A stretch of 64,000 nucleotides of DNA from Pseudomonas sp. RC10 (GTDB taxonomy: Bacteria > Pseudomonadota > Gammaproteobacteria > Pseudomonadales > Pseudomonadaceae): contig NZ_CP151650.1 of NCBI RefSeq assembly GCF_038397775.1, forward strand, positions 1,922,001 through 1,986,000. Reading direction: 5' to 3'. A model generated the notes under the pieces. That model was not told the DNA's origin. It searched no databases and saw only the letters and a program-made list of their open reading frames with translations. A program made the translations under genes and the position numbers. Shown piece by piece: positions 1 through 8,178 of the stretch; position 1 is the stretch's first letter; each line of letters starts with the position of its first letter.

Positions 1-1879
1 TGGTGCGCTTGAGCTTCTCGCTGTCCAGCTTGCCGTTGACGATGTGGTTCGGCAGGTTGATCGAGCCCAGGTTGCAGACCGCGATCTCATCCTTGTTGGT
101 GTTCAAGGTGATCTCGGTGCACAGGTTCGAGCTGTGGACCACGCCGACGTGTTGCTGCGGCGAACGCAGGTTGCACGGGTCTTTGAAGGTCAGCCACGGG
201 TGGCCGGTTTCGAACAGCATGGACAGCATTTTGCGCCACAGGTCTTTGGCCTGGATGGTCTTGAACAGCTTGACCTTGCCTGGGTACTCGGTCAGCGCTT
301 CGTAGTACTCGTAGCGCTCTTCGAAAGCTTTACCGGTCAGATCGTGCAGGTCCGGGACTTCGGAAGGCGAGAACAGGGTCCATTTGCCGTCGTCGAAGAC
401 GCGCTTCATGAACAGGTCAGGAATCCAGTTGGCGGTGTTCATGTCGTGGGTACGACGACGATCATCACCGGTGTTCTTGCGCAGCTCGATGAACTCTTCG
501 ATGTCCATGTGCCAGGTTTCCAGATAGGCACAGACAGCGCCCTTGCGCTTGCCACCCTGGTTCACGGCCACAGCGGTGTCGTTCACGACTTTCAGGAACG
601 GCACGACGCCTTGGGATTTGCCGTTGGTGCCCTTGATGTACGAGCCCAGCGCGCGGACCGGGGTCCAGTCGTTGCCCAGACCGCCTGCGAATTTGGACAG
701 CATGGCGTTGTCGTGGATGGCGTGGTAAATGCCCGACAGGTCATCCGGAACGGTGGTCAGGTAGCAGCTCGACAGCTGTGGACGCAGGGTACCGGCGTTG
801 AACAGCGTCGGGGTCGAAGCCATGTAGTCGAAGGACGACAGCAGGTTGTAGAACTCGATGGCGCGGTCTTCACGGGCTTTCTCTTCGATCGCCAGGCCCA
901 TGGCCACGCGCATGAAGAAAATCTGCGGCAGTTCGAAACGCACGCCATCCTTGTGGATGAAGTAACGGTCGTACAGGGTTTGCAGGCCCAGGTAGGTGAA
1001 TTGCTGGTCACGCTCGTGGTTGATCGCCTTGCCCAGTTTCTCCAGGTCGAATTCGGCCAGCACAGGGTTCAGCAGTTCGAACTCGATACCTTTTGCGACG
1101 TAAGCCGGCAGGGCCTTGGCGTACAGGTCGATCATTTCGTGGTGAGTGGCGCTTTCGGCGACGCCCAGGAAGCCCAGGCCTTCGGCACGCAGGGTGTCCA
1201 TCAGCAGGCGGGCGGTCACGAACGAGTAGTTCGGCTCACGCTCGACGAGGGTACGCGCGGTCATCACCAGCGCGGTGTTGACGTCGGTCAGCGCTACGCC
1301 GTCGTAGAGGTTTTTCAGGGTTTCGTTCTGAATCAGGTTGGCATCGACTTCCGCCAGGCCTTCACACGCTTCGGTGACGATGGTGTTCAGACGGCCCATG
1401 TCCAGTGGCACCAGGCTGCCGTCTTTGGCAGTGATGCGGATCGAGGGGTGAGCCTGAACCGGGGCATCGCCGCCACGACCAGCGCGCTCTTTGGAGCGGT
1501 CGTTACGGTAGATCACGTAGTCGCGAGCCACTTTTTGCTCGCCAGCGCGCATCAGCGCCAGTTCTACCTGATCCTGGATTTCTTCGATGTGGATGGTGCC
1601 GCCCGAAGGCATGCGACGTTTGAAGGTCGCGGTGACTTGTTCGGTCAGACGGGCAACGGTGTCGTGGATACGCGAAGACGCGGCGGCGGTGCCACCTTCA
1701 ACTGCGAGGAACGCTTTGGTGATGGCAACGGTGATCTTGTCATCGGTGTACGCAACGACAGTGCCGTTACGCTTGATCACACGCAGCTGACCCGGTGCGG
1801 TCGCGGACAGGTCCTGCTGGGTCGCACCTGTCTGCGGCGCGATGGCCGGCGAGTTCTCGCGAGTTGTGTCTGTTTGCAT
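1..1879 (-). CDS. nrdA: Ribonucleoside-diphosphate reductase class Ia, alpha subunit (5' two-thirds; runs off left edge)
   Basis: Large catalytic subunit that reduces ribonucleoside diphosphates to deoxyribonucleotides in the cytosol with NrdB. The first 626 residues are visible. Two ATP-cone domains stand at the N-terminus (about residues 33-125 and 140-235), as known for Pseudomonas NrdA, whose first cone binds dATP for allosteric shut-off. Further in are LSSCYL (first redox cysteine), NQGGKRKGAVC, and near the left edge NLCTEI and AVCNLGSINL, the catalytic-cysteine and second redox-cysteine regions. ATG at 1879 has a GGAG ribosome site 8 nt upstream. nrdB would lie off the window. The candidate NrdR and DnaA sites upstream fit S-phase and repressor control. 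Confidence 0.96.
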   Translation of the reverse strand, partial: MQTDTTRENSPAIAPQTGATQQDLSATAPGQLRVIKRNGTVVAYTDDKITVAITKAFLAVEGGTAAASSRIHDTVARLTEQVTATFKRRMPSGGTIHIEEIQDQVELALMRAGEQKVARDYVIYRNDRSKERAGRGGDAPVQAHPSIRITAKDGSLVPLDMGRLNTIVTEACEGLAEVDANLIQNETLKNLYDGVALTDVNTALVMTARTLVEREPNYSFVTARLLMDTLRAEGLGFLGVAESATHHEMIDLYAKALPAYVAKGIEFELLNPVLAEFDLEKLGKAINHERDQQFTYLGLQTLYDRYFIHKDGVRFELPQIFFMRVAMGLAIEEKAREDRAIEFYNLLSSFDYMASTPTLFNAGTLRPQLSSCYLTTVPDDLSGIYHAIHDNAMLSKFAGGLGNDWTPVRALGSYIKGTNGKSQGVVPFLKVVNDTAVAVNQGGKRKGAVCAYLETWHMDIEEFIELRKNTGDDRRRTHDMNTANWIPDLFMKRVFDDGKWTLFSPSEVPDLHDLTGKAFEERYEYYEALTEYPGKVKLFKTIQAKDLWRKMLSMLFETGHPWLTFKDPCNLRSPQQHVGVVHSSNLCTEITLNTNKDEIAVCNLGSINLPNHIVNGKLDSEKLKRT

Positions 1880-2243
1880 GGGTGTCTCCACGTTCTCTAA
1901 TGTTTATTGGGCATGAATCACATGCCCACCGTTCCGTCTTGAAGCAGTTGACCGACAAACGTCGACCCAATGACTTCATAACGAATGGGAAGGCTGAAGG
2001 AGCGCCGACCCTGGCTTTGAAGTCCGAAAAGGGTGCGGCTCTACGGCTCGTCACCCGGAAAATCTGAAGCAGAATGCTGGTTTAATGTTGCAACACTTGT
2101 ACCGTAACGCGCAGATCATGAAGCCTGGTGTCTGCCATTCGCGTGTGAGCGGTCAGGCGGTGAAACGGGGATAATTCAACCCATCGGGCGCGAGAAAAAT
2201 GCTTGAAATCTCTCGGTCACTTGTGTTTGGTTTTTTCAGTGAA

Positions 2244-2289
2244 ACCCTACATGTAGGGTCTCGATCAGCGACGGGGTACAAGATAATGC
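2244..2289. promoter_or_regulatory. Candidate NrdR box pair upstream of nrdA
   Basis: Perfect palindrome ACCCTACATGTAGGGT at 2244-2259. A weaker element at 2274-2289 reads CATTATCTTGTACC on the minus strand. The centres are 30 bp apart, close to three helical turns. NrdR repressor sites are known to be paired 16-bp palindromes about 31 bp apart near ribonucleotide reductase genes. The assignment is by resemblance; the second box is degenerate. Confidence 0.45.
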
Positions 2290-2329
2290 GTTTCGGACAC
2301 TAATTGCAACGCATCCTAGACACATGACC

Positions 2330-2338
2330 TGTGGATAA
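2330..2338 (-). promoter_or_regulatory. DnaA box
   Basis: Exact 9/9 match to TTATCCACA (TGTGGATAA on the plus strand), about 450 bp upstream of nrdA. DnaA is known to act at the nrdAB promoter in E. coli. A single box may be chance, but its location is suggestive. Confidence 0.4.
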
Positions 2339-2533
2339 AGCTGTGTGTAATTTGTGTGGGATATGGGGAAATCCCGCGTAGGCCGCGTAGCCACTGGGAT
2401 GGGCTGCCGATCACCGTTTTTTCGCGAGTAAAAAGAATTTTACGGGTTGTGCGCGAGTGCAAATTCTGTCTCAGCCGCTGTGTGGAGCCAGGACGATCCG
2501 AGGGTGGTTTTGTACGTCGCCACCGCGGCCCCT

Positions 2534-2624
2534 CTGTAGGAGCGAATTCATTCGCGAGACGGCGTACAGCCGACCCACATTCATCGGTCGATAAACCGTC
2601 TCGCGAATAAATTCGCTCCTACAG
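2534..2624. repeat. REPIN, family A (GGAGCGAATTCATTCGCGA core)
   Basis: Two inverted copies of the REP core, ending in CTGTAGGAG and CTCCTACAG, around a roughly 45-bp spacer. It lies just upstream of the response regulator gene at 2708. Confidence 0.9.
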
Positions 2625-2707
2625 ATGCCCACCGCGCCCTATGATTTGTCGCCACGCGAGACCAACGGATCTTCTATTAATAAGAACAACCCCAGGAGAC
2701 ACGGAAC

Positions 2708-3448
2708 GTGCAGCAAGAACCCTGGCAGGTGCTGATCGTCGAGGATGACCTTCGGCTGGCCGAATTGACCCGCGATTACCTTGAGAACAATGGCCTGCAA
2801 GTGAGCCTGGAGGGCGATGGCGCGCGGGCGGCGAGGCGGATCGTCGAGGAGCAGCCGGATCTGGTGATTCTCGACCTCATGCTTCCCGGCGAAGACGGCT
2901 TGAGCATTTGCCGCAAGGTGCGCGCCGACTACGACGGGCCGATCCTCATGCTGACGGCCCGGACCGACGACAGCGATCAGGTGTTGGGGCTGGATATGGG
3001 CGCCGATGATTTCGTCTGCAAACCCGTGCACCCCCGTGTGTTGCTGGCGCGCATTCATGCGCTGTTGCGGCGCAGCGACACGCCTGACACCCCTGCGCAA
3101 GAATCACGGCGGCTAACCTTCGGTCCTTTGGTCGTGGACAACGCCCTGCGCGAAGCCTCGCTAAACGGCACCGGCATCGAGCTGACCAGCGCAGAGTTCG
3201 ACCTGTTGTGGCTACTGGTGAGCAACGCCGGGCGCATTTTATCCCGCGAGGAAATCTTCACCGCCCTGCGCGGCGTCGGTTATGACGGGCAGGACCGCTC
3301 CATCGACGTGCGCATCTCCAAAATCCGCCCCAGAATCGGTGACGACCCCATTCACCCACGGCTGATCAAAACCGTGCGCAACAAGGGTTACCTGTTCGTG
3401 CCGGACGCGGCGAAAGAAATGAGCGTCTTCGCCCGGGCCGAGCGATGA
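2708..3448 (+). CDS. rstA: OmpR-family response regulator, RstA-like
   Basis: 246-residue cytosolic transcription factor. The N-terminal receiver (about 1-118) has the acidic pair EDD, the phospho-acceptor Asp in DLVILDLMLPGEDG and the conserved Lys in CKPVHP. The C-terminal winged helix (about 140-235) ends in IKTVRNKGYLF. The start is GTG at 2708, with AGGAG 8-9 nt upstream. It overlaps the sensor kinase by ATGA, so they are co-translated partners. RstA identity is inferred from domain layout and kinase similarity; the signal sensed is unknown. The following fhuF overlap suggests a link to iron. Confidence 0.85.
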   Translation: MQQEPWQVLIVEDDLRLAELTRDYLENNGLQVSLEGDGARAARRIVEEQPDLVILDLMLPGEDGLSICRKVRADYDGPILMLTARTDDSDQVLGLDMGADDFVCKPVHPRVLLARIHALLRRSDTPDTPAQESRRLTFGPLVVDNALREASLNGTGIELTSAEFDLLWLLVSNAGRILSREEIFTALRGVGYDGQDRSIDVRISKIRPRIGDDPIHPRLIKTVRNKGYLFVPDAAKEMSVFARAER

Positions 3449-5085
3449 ATTCGATCTTCCTGCGAATCTACGGCGGCATGCTCGGCGTCCTGGTGCTGGT
3501 CGCGTTGCTGGGTGTGCTGACGTTGCACCTGGCCAATAAGGTGCGCAGCGAGCAATACCGCGAACAACTGGCCCACGGCACTTTTACCCTGATGGGGGAC
3601 AACCTCAAGGCGATGGACAGCATTGAACGCACCCGCGCCTTGGCGGTGTGGGAGCGTTTGCTGGGCATTCCCCTCGAACTGGAAACCGCCGAGCAGGCAC
3701 ATCTGGACGGCGGGGCGCGCAATCGTCTGAGCCGCGGTCAAGTGGTGGTCGAACAGACCGGCCCCCATGCCGCCCGGGTGTTTCGCGAAGTCGAACCCAG
3801 CGCACCCGGTAAACCCGGCAGCGCGTTGTTGCTGACCGGCGAGGTGCAGCAGATCAGCGAGCAACTGGCCCGTGCGACGATTTTTCTGCTGCTCGATGAA
3901 TTGGTGCGTTTCCCCGTCGATGAGCAGCCGGTGCGCCTGGAAACCCTGCGCGTGAGCAAGGGCTTTGGCTTCGACATGCACCTGATCAAGCTGGAAAAGG
4001 CCGACGTGGACGACGACCAGCGGCGGCGCATCGACGAAGGCGACACGGTGATGGCTCTGGGCAAGGGCGGCGATTCGATCCGGGTCCTGTCCGGCGTTGG
4101 CGAAACCCCGTCGGTGCTGGAAATTGGCCCGCTGTACCAGATGAATCCCTATCCGCCCGAGCTGCTGGTGCTGATCGCATTCCTTGGGCTGTGTCTGATC
4201 GGTTTGGTGGTGTACCTGTTGGTGCGTCGGCTGGAGCGTCGTCTGCGAGGGCTGGAAGCGGCGGCCACGCAGATCGCCCAGGGCAGCCTGGAAACCCGCG
4301 TGCCGGAAACCGGCGCCGACTCGGTGGGGCGGCTGGCCTCGGCGTTCAACGGCATGGCCGAGCATTTGCAGCGTTCATTGACCATTCAGCGCGAACTGGT
4401 GCGTGCCGTGTCTCACGAGCTGCGCACGCCGGTGGCCCGCCTCCGTTTCGGCCTGGAGATGATCAGCGATGCCAGCACCCCGGAAGCGCGGCACAAGTAC
4501 ATGGTCGGGATGGACAACGACATTCAGGACCTCGACAAACTGGTGGACGAGATGTTGACCTATGCGCGGCTGGAGCAGGGTTCGCCGACCCTGAGTTTTC
4601 AGCGTGTCGACCTGGAAGCCTTGATTGATCAGGTCATCACCGAACTAGCGCCGCTGCGCGCCAATGTGCGGGTGTCGCGCGGGATTTGTGTTTCCGTCAA
4701 CGAAGACGTTTTGGAAGGCGATGAAGCCTGGGTCGAGGCTGAGCCGCGTTACCTGCACCGGGCATTGCAGAATCTGGTGAGCAACGCGATGCGTCACGCT
4801 GAATCCGAGGTGCGTATCGGCTTTCAATTGAGCCAGGAGCGTTGCCGCATCGATGTTGAAGACGACGGTCCCGGTGTCCCGGAAACCGCATGGGAGCGGA
4901 TTTTTACGCCGTTCATGCGCCTGGACGACAGTCGGACGAGGGCCTCGGGCGGTCATGGGTTGGGGCTGTCGATCGTGCGGCGCATCGTGCATTGGCACGG
5001 TGGACGGGCGTTGATCGGTCGCAGTCAGGCGTTGGGCGGTGCGTGTTTCAGCCTGACCTGGCCCCGCCAGCAGGGGGATGTGTGA
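3445..5085 (+). CDS. rstB: Sensor histidine kinase, RstB-like
   Basis: 546-residue inner-membrane sensor kinase. A first membrane helix lies at about 8-30, then a periplasmic region of roughly 200 residues, a second helix near 232-255, a HAMP domain, the dimerisation/phosphoacceptor motif VSHELRTPVARLR, and an ATPase domain with NLVSNAMRHAE, DDGPGVP and GGHGLGLSIV. It is coupled to the regulator upstream by an ATGA overlap and to fhuF downstream by a GTGA overlap. RstB is known from enteric bacteria as the partner of RstA; the periplasmic domain here is longer than that of E. coli RstB, so the ligand may differ. Confidence 0.85.
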   Translation: MNSIFLRIYGGMLGVLVLVALLGVLTLHLANKVRSEQYREQLAHGTFTLMGDNLKAMDSIERTRALAVWERLLGIPLELETAEQAHLDGGARNRLSRGQVVVEQTGPHAARVFREVEPSAPGKPGSALLLTGEVQQISEQLARATIFLLLDELVRFPVDEQPVRLETLRVSKGFGFDMHLIKLEKADVDDDQRRRIDEGDTVMALGKGGDSIRVLSGVGETPSVLEIGPLYQMNPYPPELLVLIAFLGLCLIGLVVYLLVRRLERRLRGLEAAATQIAQGSLETRVPETGADSVGRLASAFNGMAEHLQRSLTIQRELVRAVSHELRTPVARLRFGLEMISDASTPEARHKYMVGMDNDIQDLDKLVDEMLTYARLEQGSPTLSFQRVDLEALIDQVITELAPLRANVRVSRGICVSVNEDVLEGDEAWVEAEPRYLHRALQNLVSNAMRHAESEVRIGFQLSQERCRIDVEDDGPGVPETAWERIFTPFMRLDDSRTRASGGHGLGLSIVRRIVHWHGGRALIGRSQALGGACFSLTWPRQQGDV

Positions 5086-5795
5086 CGCAGGACATCTTTG
5101 AAGGGCCTTTCGCGGGATTCGGCAAAACCTGGGTGCAGGATAGTGCGCGCCCTATGATTCCGCTGCCGGAGTTGTTGTGCGACGAGACGCTGGATCGGCT
5201 GCTGATGCAGGTCTACGGCCCGGAGCTGATGCCCGAGAAGCTGCCGGTGCTGGTGTCGCAGTGGTTCAAGTTCTACGCCATGCAGTTGATTCCTCCCGTG
5301 GTAGTGGCGAGTCTGGTGAAGGGGATGAGCTGGTCATTGGCGCTGGATGATCTGGCGTTTGCCCTGCATGAGCGGGGTTTTCTCGACGGGGTTCGATTTG
5401 AAGGGGAGGCGTTTCAGGCGTCGGATTCCATAGATCCCTTCGAGCGATTCGCGCCGCTGCTGGACAACCTGCAACAGGTGATCGAGCGGTTAAATGCCTA
5501 TGGCAGCCTTGCATCGGCGGTGTTGTGGAGCAGTGCCGGGGATTGTCTGGAGACGTGCCTGCGGCAACTGGCGCAAGTCGATGCTGCGGCTGCCGAGGTC
5601 GGTCATGGCTTGCTGAATCGGCGGTTTCGGCCAGATGGGACGCGCAATCCACTGTTCAAGACCATTACCTATAAAGAAGGGGCCGATGGACAACCGATTC
5701 GGCAGCGACGCAGTTGTTGTTTGAGTTACCGGGTGGAATGGGTGGGCCGGTGTGAGCATTGTCCATTGCAAGGGCGACCAGACGCAGCGGGTTGA
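5082..5795 (+). CDS. fhuF: FhuF-type siderophore-iron reductase ([2Fe-2S])
   Basis: 237-residue protein of the ferric-siderophore reductase family, which releases iron by reducing ferric hydroxamate siderophores in the cytosol. The diagnostic C-terminal cluster motif C-C-x10-C-x2-C is present (Cys212, Cys213, Cys224, Cys227). The start is GTG at 5082, overlapping the kinase stop by GTGA with a GGGGG purine run just upstream; the upstream in-frame extension lies inside the kinase gene and is not needed. No Fur-like site is evident, so expression appears tied to the two-component operon, which is unusual. A family-A REPIN follows immediately. Confidence 0.85.
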   Translation: MTQDIFEGPFAGFGKTWVQDSARPMIPLPELLCDETLDRLLMQVYGPELMPEKLPVLVSQWFKFYAMQLIPPVVVASLVKGMSWSLALDDLAFALHERGFLDGVRFEGEAFQASDSIDPFERFAPLLDNLQQVIERLNAYGSLASAVLWSSAGDCLETCLRQLAQVDAAAAEVGHGLLNRRFRPDGTRNPLFKTITYKEGADGQPIRQRRSCCLSYRVEWVGRCEHCPLQGRPDAAG

Positions 5796-5888
5796 CCTGT
5801 GGGAGCGAATTCATTCGCGAAAGCTCGCTCAGATCACCTCTCAGTGTCGCTAGATCCACCGCTTCGCGAATAAATTCGCTCCCACAGG
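5796..5888. repeat. REPIN, family A
   Basis: Inverted cores GGAGCGAATTCATTCGCGA and TCGCGAATAAATTCGCTCC, closed by CCTGTGGG and CCCACAGG. It starts at the base after the fhuF stop, between convergent fhuF and pcpS. Confidence 0.9.
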
Positions 5889-5918
5889 GGGATTTACATC
5901 CGCCGGGATATCACGGGG

Positions 5919-6674
5919 TCAATTGGCAATCGCCACCAGACTCAACAACTGCCCCCCCTCCACGCTGAACTGCGCGTCGAGTTCCTTGCCACTGCGCCAC
6001 TCCTCCGACAAATCGATCTTCAATCGCAGCCTGGCCGTGCCCGTTTCCGTCCAGCCCAACAATTCAGCGTCTTCGAAATAGAAGCGCTTGAGCACGAGGG
6101 GGTAGAGCGCCTTGAACAGCGCTTCCTTGAGGGAGAAGGTCAAGGTCACGTGCAGCGCGATCTGGTGTTCGGGGCCGGCGGCCATGCGTTGCAGTTCGTC
6201 GGCGGTGAGGATTTCCCCGGCGAGTCTTGAGGCCCGCTCGGTGGTCATCAACTGTTCGACGTCCATGCCCAGCCCGCGCCAGTGCTGTTTGTTCGCGACG
6301 ACGGCGGCGGCCCAGCCGGTGCCGTGGGTGATCGAGCCGCACAGGTCGTTGGGCCAGATCGGGGCGCGATCTTCGCCAATCAAGGGCACATGTTGGCGAC
6401 CGTCGAGGCGGCGCATCGCTTCCCGTGCGCAGAGGCGTCCCGCGAGAAATTCGGTCTGACGTTTGGCGACCGAGCGTTGAATGTTGGGGGGTGGTTCGAT
6501 CAAGCAGCGCTGGAAGTCGCCGTCGACGAGCTTTTGCGGGTCGAATGGGGTGCTGACCAAAACCGCGTTGGTCACTGGAAATGGAAGCGGCCAGTGAGCG
6601 GTGAGGGTAGGGCAGCAGTCAGGGAGGTTGGGCGTCATGGGCGGCATTGTGCCGTGGGATCGTTTGGTTGTCAT
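5919..6674 (-). CDS. pcpS: 4'-phosphopantetheinyl transferase, PcpS/EntD type
   Basis: Up to 251 residues. It transfers phosphopantetheine from coenzyme A to a Ser of acyl and peptidyl carrier proteins, activating fatty-acid and siderophore synthases in the cytosol. Family motifs visible: FLAGRLCAREAM, GSITHGTGW, GLGMDVEQL (Mg-binding Asp/Glu) and FSLKEALFKALYP. It closely resembles P. aeruginosa PcpS, the single such enzyme of that species, in order and length (242 residues). No strong ribosome site precedes any of three nearby ATGs (6674, 6647, 6638), so the N-terminus is uncertain; the shorter forms align better with PcpS. Confidence 0.93.
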   Translation of the reverse strand: MTTKRSHGTMPPMTPNLPDCCPTLTAHWPLPFPVTNAVLVSTPFDPQKLVDGDFQRCLIEPPPNIQRSVAKRQTEFLAGRLCAREAMRRLDGRQHVPLIGEDRAPIWPNDLCGSITHGTGWAAAVVANKQHWRGLGMDVEQLMTTERASRLAGEILTADELQRMAAGPEHQIALHVTLTFSLKEALFKALYPLVLKRFYFEDAELLGWTETGTARLRLKIDLSEEWRSGKELDAQFSVEGGQLLSLVAIAN

Positions 6675-6709
6675 GGGAACTGGGCATTGAGCCCAATGGC
6701 AAAGATCAG

Positions 6710-6804
6710 CCTGTGGGAATGAGCTTGGTCACGAACACGATATTCCAGTTGCCCCAAATCACTGACTGCACTGGCGCTTTCGCGAGCAAGCTCACTCCCA
6801 CAGG
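6710..6804. repeat. REPIN, family B (GGAGTGAGCTTGCTCGCGA core), one arm degenerate
   Basis: The right arm is intact (CGCGAGCAAGCTCACTCCC). The left arm reads GGAATGAGCTTGGTCACGA, with substitutions that weaken pairing. It lies between the hydrolase gene and pcpS. Confidence 0.75.
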
Positions 6805-6834
6805 GACGAGAATCAATCCGAATCTCAGATCGGC

Positions 6835-7650
6835 TTACAACGTCGAATTCTTCGCAAACTGCTCTTTCAGGAACGCCTTCATGTCAGCCCACGAGCTCAT
6901 GTCGGCGGTCTGGTTGTAGCCGATGTCCGGCCCGCCATGGTCGCCGTGGCTCAGCTTGTCGGCGTCGGGGTTGGTGAAGCCGTGCTTGGCACCGTCGATG
7001 CCGACGAATTTGTAGTCAGCCTTGGCGGCGTCCATTTCCTTCTTGAAGTCCGCGACGTTCTGCGGGGTGACCATGGTGTCGCCATTGCCGTGCTCAATCA
7101 GCATCGGCGTTTTGGTCACGCCTTCCTTGGCTGGGCTTTTGGTGGTCAGCGCGCCATGGAAACTGACGACGGCGGCCAAGGGTTCCCCACGACGTGCCGC
7201 GTCCAGCACCACGCCACCACCGAAGCAGTAGCCGATGGCGGCGATTTTCTGCGGGTTGGTTTCAGGCTGCTTCTTCAACTGCTCAAGGCCCGCGTCGAAG
7301 CGCTTGGCCGAAGCGCCAGCGTCTGCGGTGGCGGCTTGCATGAAGGCCATGGCGTCTTTCGGGTGTTCGGTGTTCTTGCCTTCGCCGTACATGTCGATGG
7401 CCATGGCGCTGTAGCCCAATACGGCCAGATCGCGGGCGCGACGCTTGGCGTAATCGTTCAGGCCCCACCATTCATGCACCACCACGATGCCCGGACGCGG
7501 ACCCTTGATCGCGTCGTCGTAAGCGTAATAGCCCACCAACTTCGTGCCGTCGGCGGCCTGATAGTCGAGGGTGCGGGTTTTCACTTCGGCCTGGGCCAGT
7601 CCAGCCAGGCACATGAGCGTGAGGGCCATCAGTAAACGCATGGAACGCAT
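6835..7650 (-). CDS. Exported dienelactone-hydrolase-family protein
   Basis: 271 residues with a Sec signal peptide (MRSMRLLMALTLMCLAGLAQA, cleavage near residue 21) and an alpha/beta-hydrolase body. The nucleophile elbow is GYCFGG, so the nucleophile is Cys as in dienelactone hydrolases; DGAKHGF carries the likely catalytic His and HGNGDTMV the likely Asp. The family hydrolyses lactones and esters, but periplasmic members are poorly defined and the substrate cannot be inferred. The gene is monocistronic between REPIN-bearing gaps. Confidence 0.85.
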   Translation of the reverse strand: MRSMRLLMALTLMCLAGLAQAEVKTRTLDYQAADGTKLVGYYAYDDAIKGPRPGIVVVHEWWGLNDYAKRRARDLAVLGYSAMAIDMYGEGKNTEHPKDAMAFMQAATADAGASAKRFDAGLEQLKKQPETNPQKIAAIGYCFGGGVVLDAARRGEPLAAVVSFHGALTTKSPAKEGVTKTPMLIEHGNGDTMVTPQNVADFKKEMDAAKADYKFVGIDGAKHGFTNPDADKLSHGDHGGPDIGYNQTADMSSWADMKAFLKEQFAKNSTL

Positions 7651-7728
7651 GTCTCTCTCCTTTTCGGGGGTGTCCCCTTTTAGAGGGCTTGATCTTGAGG
7701 GCTTCGCCTGGCGTTGAGCCTAGACGAT

Positions 7729-7761
7729 TGTGCCGTACAGGTTCCGACCCCGTGCGGTACA
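7729..7761. repeat. Imperfect inverted repeat
   Basis: TGTGCCGTACAGGT and ACCCCGTGCGGTACA face each other across 4 bp, with a few mismatches and one gap. It lies 6 bp before the GTTCAG array. It may be a dispersed element or a binding site; function unknown. Confidence 0.35.
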
Positions 7762-7766
7762 TATGT

Positions 7767-7805
7767 GTTCAGCCGAGGTTCAGAACGTGTTCAGGAGGGG
7801 TTCAG
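7767..7805 (+). promoter_or_regulatory. Four tandem GTTCAG repeats at 11-bp spacing (PhoP-type operator)
   Basis: GTTCAG starts at 7767, 7778, 7789 and 7800, each followed by five unlike bases: an exact 11-bp periodicity. OmpR/PhoB-family regulators, including PhoP, bind tandem hexamers at 11-bp spacing as head-to-tail dimers. Eleven base pairs after the last repeat comes TATTCT (7817-7822), a fair -10 element with no normal -35, the usual geometry for a PhoP-activated promoter. It is inferred to be the autoregulated promoter of the small exported protein and phoPQ. Confidence 0.75.
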
Positions 7806-7866
7806 CGCTTGCTGCGTATTCTCGGCCCCGTACCCACCAAGGCGCCTGGCGCCGGAGGACCTGCAC

Positions 7867-8121
7867 ATGCCGACGATGAACAAGCTCTTTCTGGCGCTGG
7901 CGTTTCTGGGTGGCAGCGCTGCCGCACACGCTACTGAAGGCCGAGCCGACGTTTCCCGTGCCGACGCGGCGAGAAACAGCAAGAAACTGAGCGGGATAAT
8001 GATGCCAAGCGCGGCTAAACTCTCCGTCGCCGCACCGACGACAAGCGGGGCCTACGCGTCGCAGTCGGCCAGCTTGACTCAAGGGCCGGACAATTATTTG
8101 CCCGCTCATCACCGGTTGTAA
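7867..8121 (+). CDS. Small exported protein of unknown function upstream of phoPQ
   Basis: 84 residues. The start at 7867 follows GGAGG by 8 nt; an in-frame ATG lies three codons later. A signal peptide (MNKLFLALAFLGGSAAAHA) predicts a secreted product of about 60 residues rich in Ala and Ser with one Asp/Arg/Lys patch, no Cys, and no domain I recognise. It lies directly behind the GTTCAG array and 58 bp before phoP, the place held by the outer-membrane protein gene oprH in P. aeruginosa. It bears no resemblance to OprH. Confidence 0.7.
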   Translation: MPTMNKLFLALAFLGGSAAAHATEGRADVSRADAARNSKKLSGIMMPSAAKLSVAAPTTSGAYASQSASLTQGPDNYLPAHHRL

Positions 8122-8178
8122 GCCGTCAGCGTTCAAGGATCATCAAGCGAGAGGTATGAATGTGCCTGGGAGTGCGTC

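Larger units (their letters stand above)
1880..2533. other. Long intergenic region upstream of nrdA (regulatory)
   Basis: No convincing gene lies here. Small open frames lack ribosome sites and coding character. The stretch holds a perfect 16-bp palindrome, a second similar element 30 bp further on, a DnaA-box match, then GC-rich sequence up to a REPIN. It probably carries the nrdA promoter (leftward) and, at the right end, the promoter of the response regulator at 2708. Confidence 0.7.

Noticed and set aside
44..1900. 618-codon plus-strand open frame opposite nrdA
   Set aside because: Shadow of nrdA: low-complexity Val/Gln/His-rich translation, no family resemblance, and the minus strand gives a perfect NrdA.
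2356..2610. 84-codon frame running into a REPIN upstream of rstA
   Set aside because: No ribosome site, half of it is REPIN sequence, composition not coding-like.
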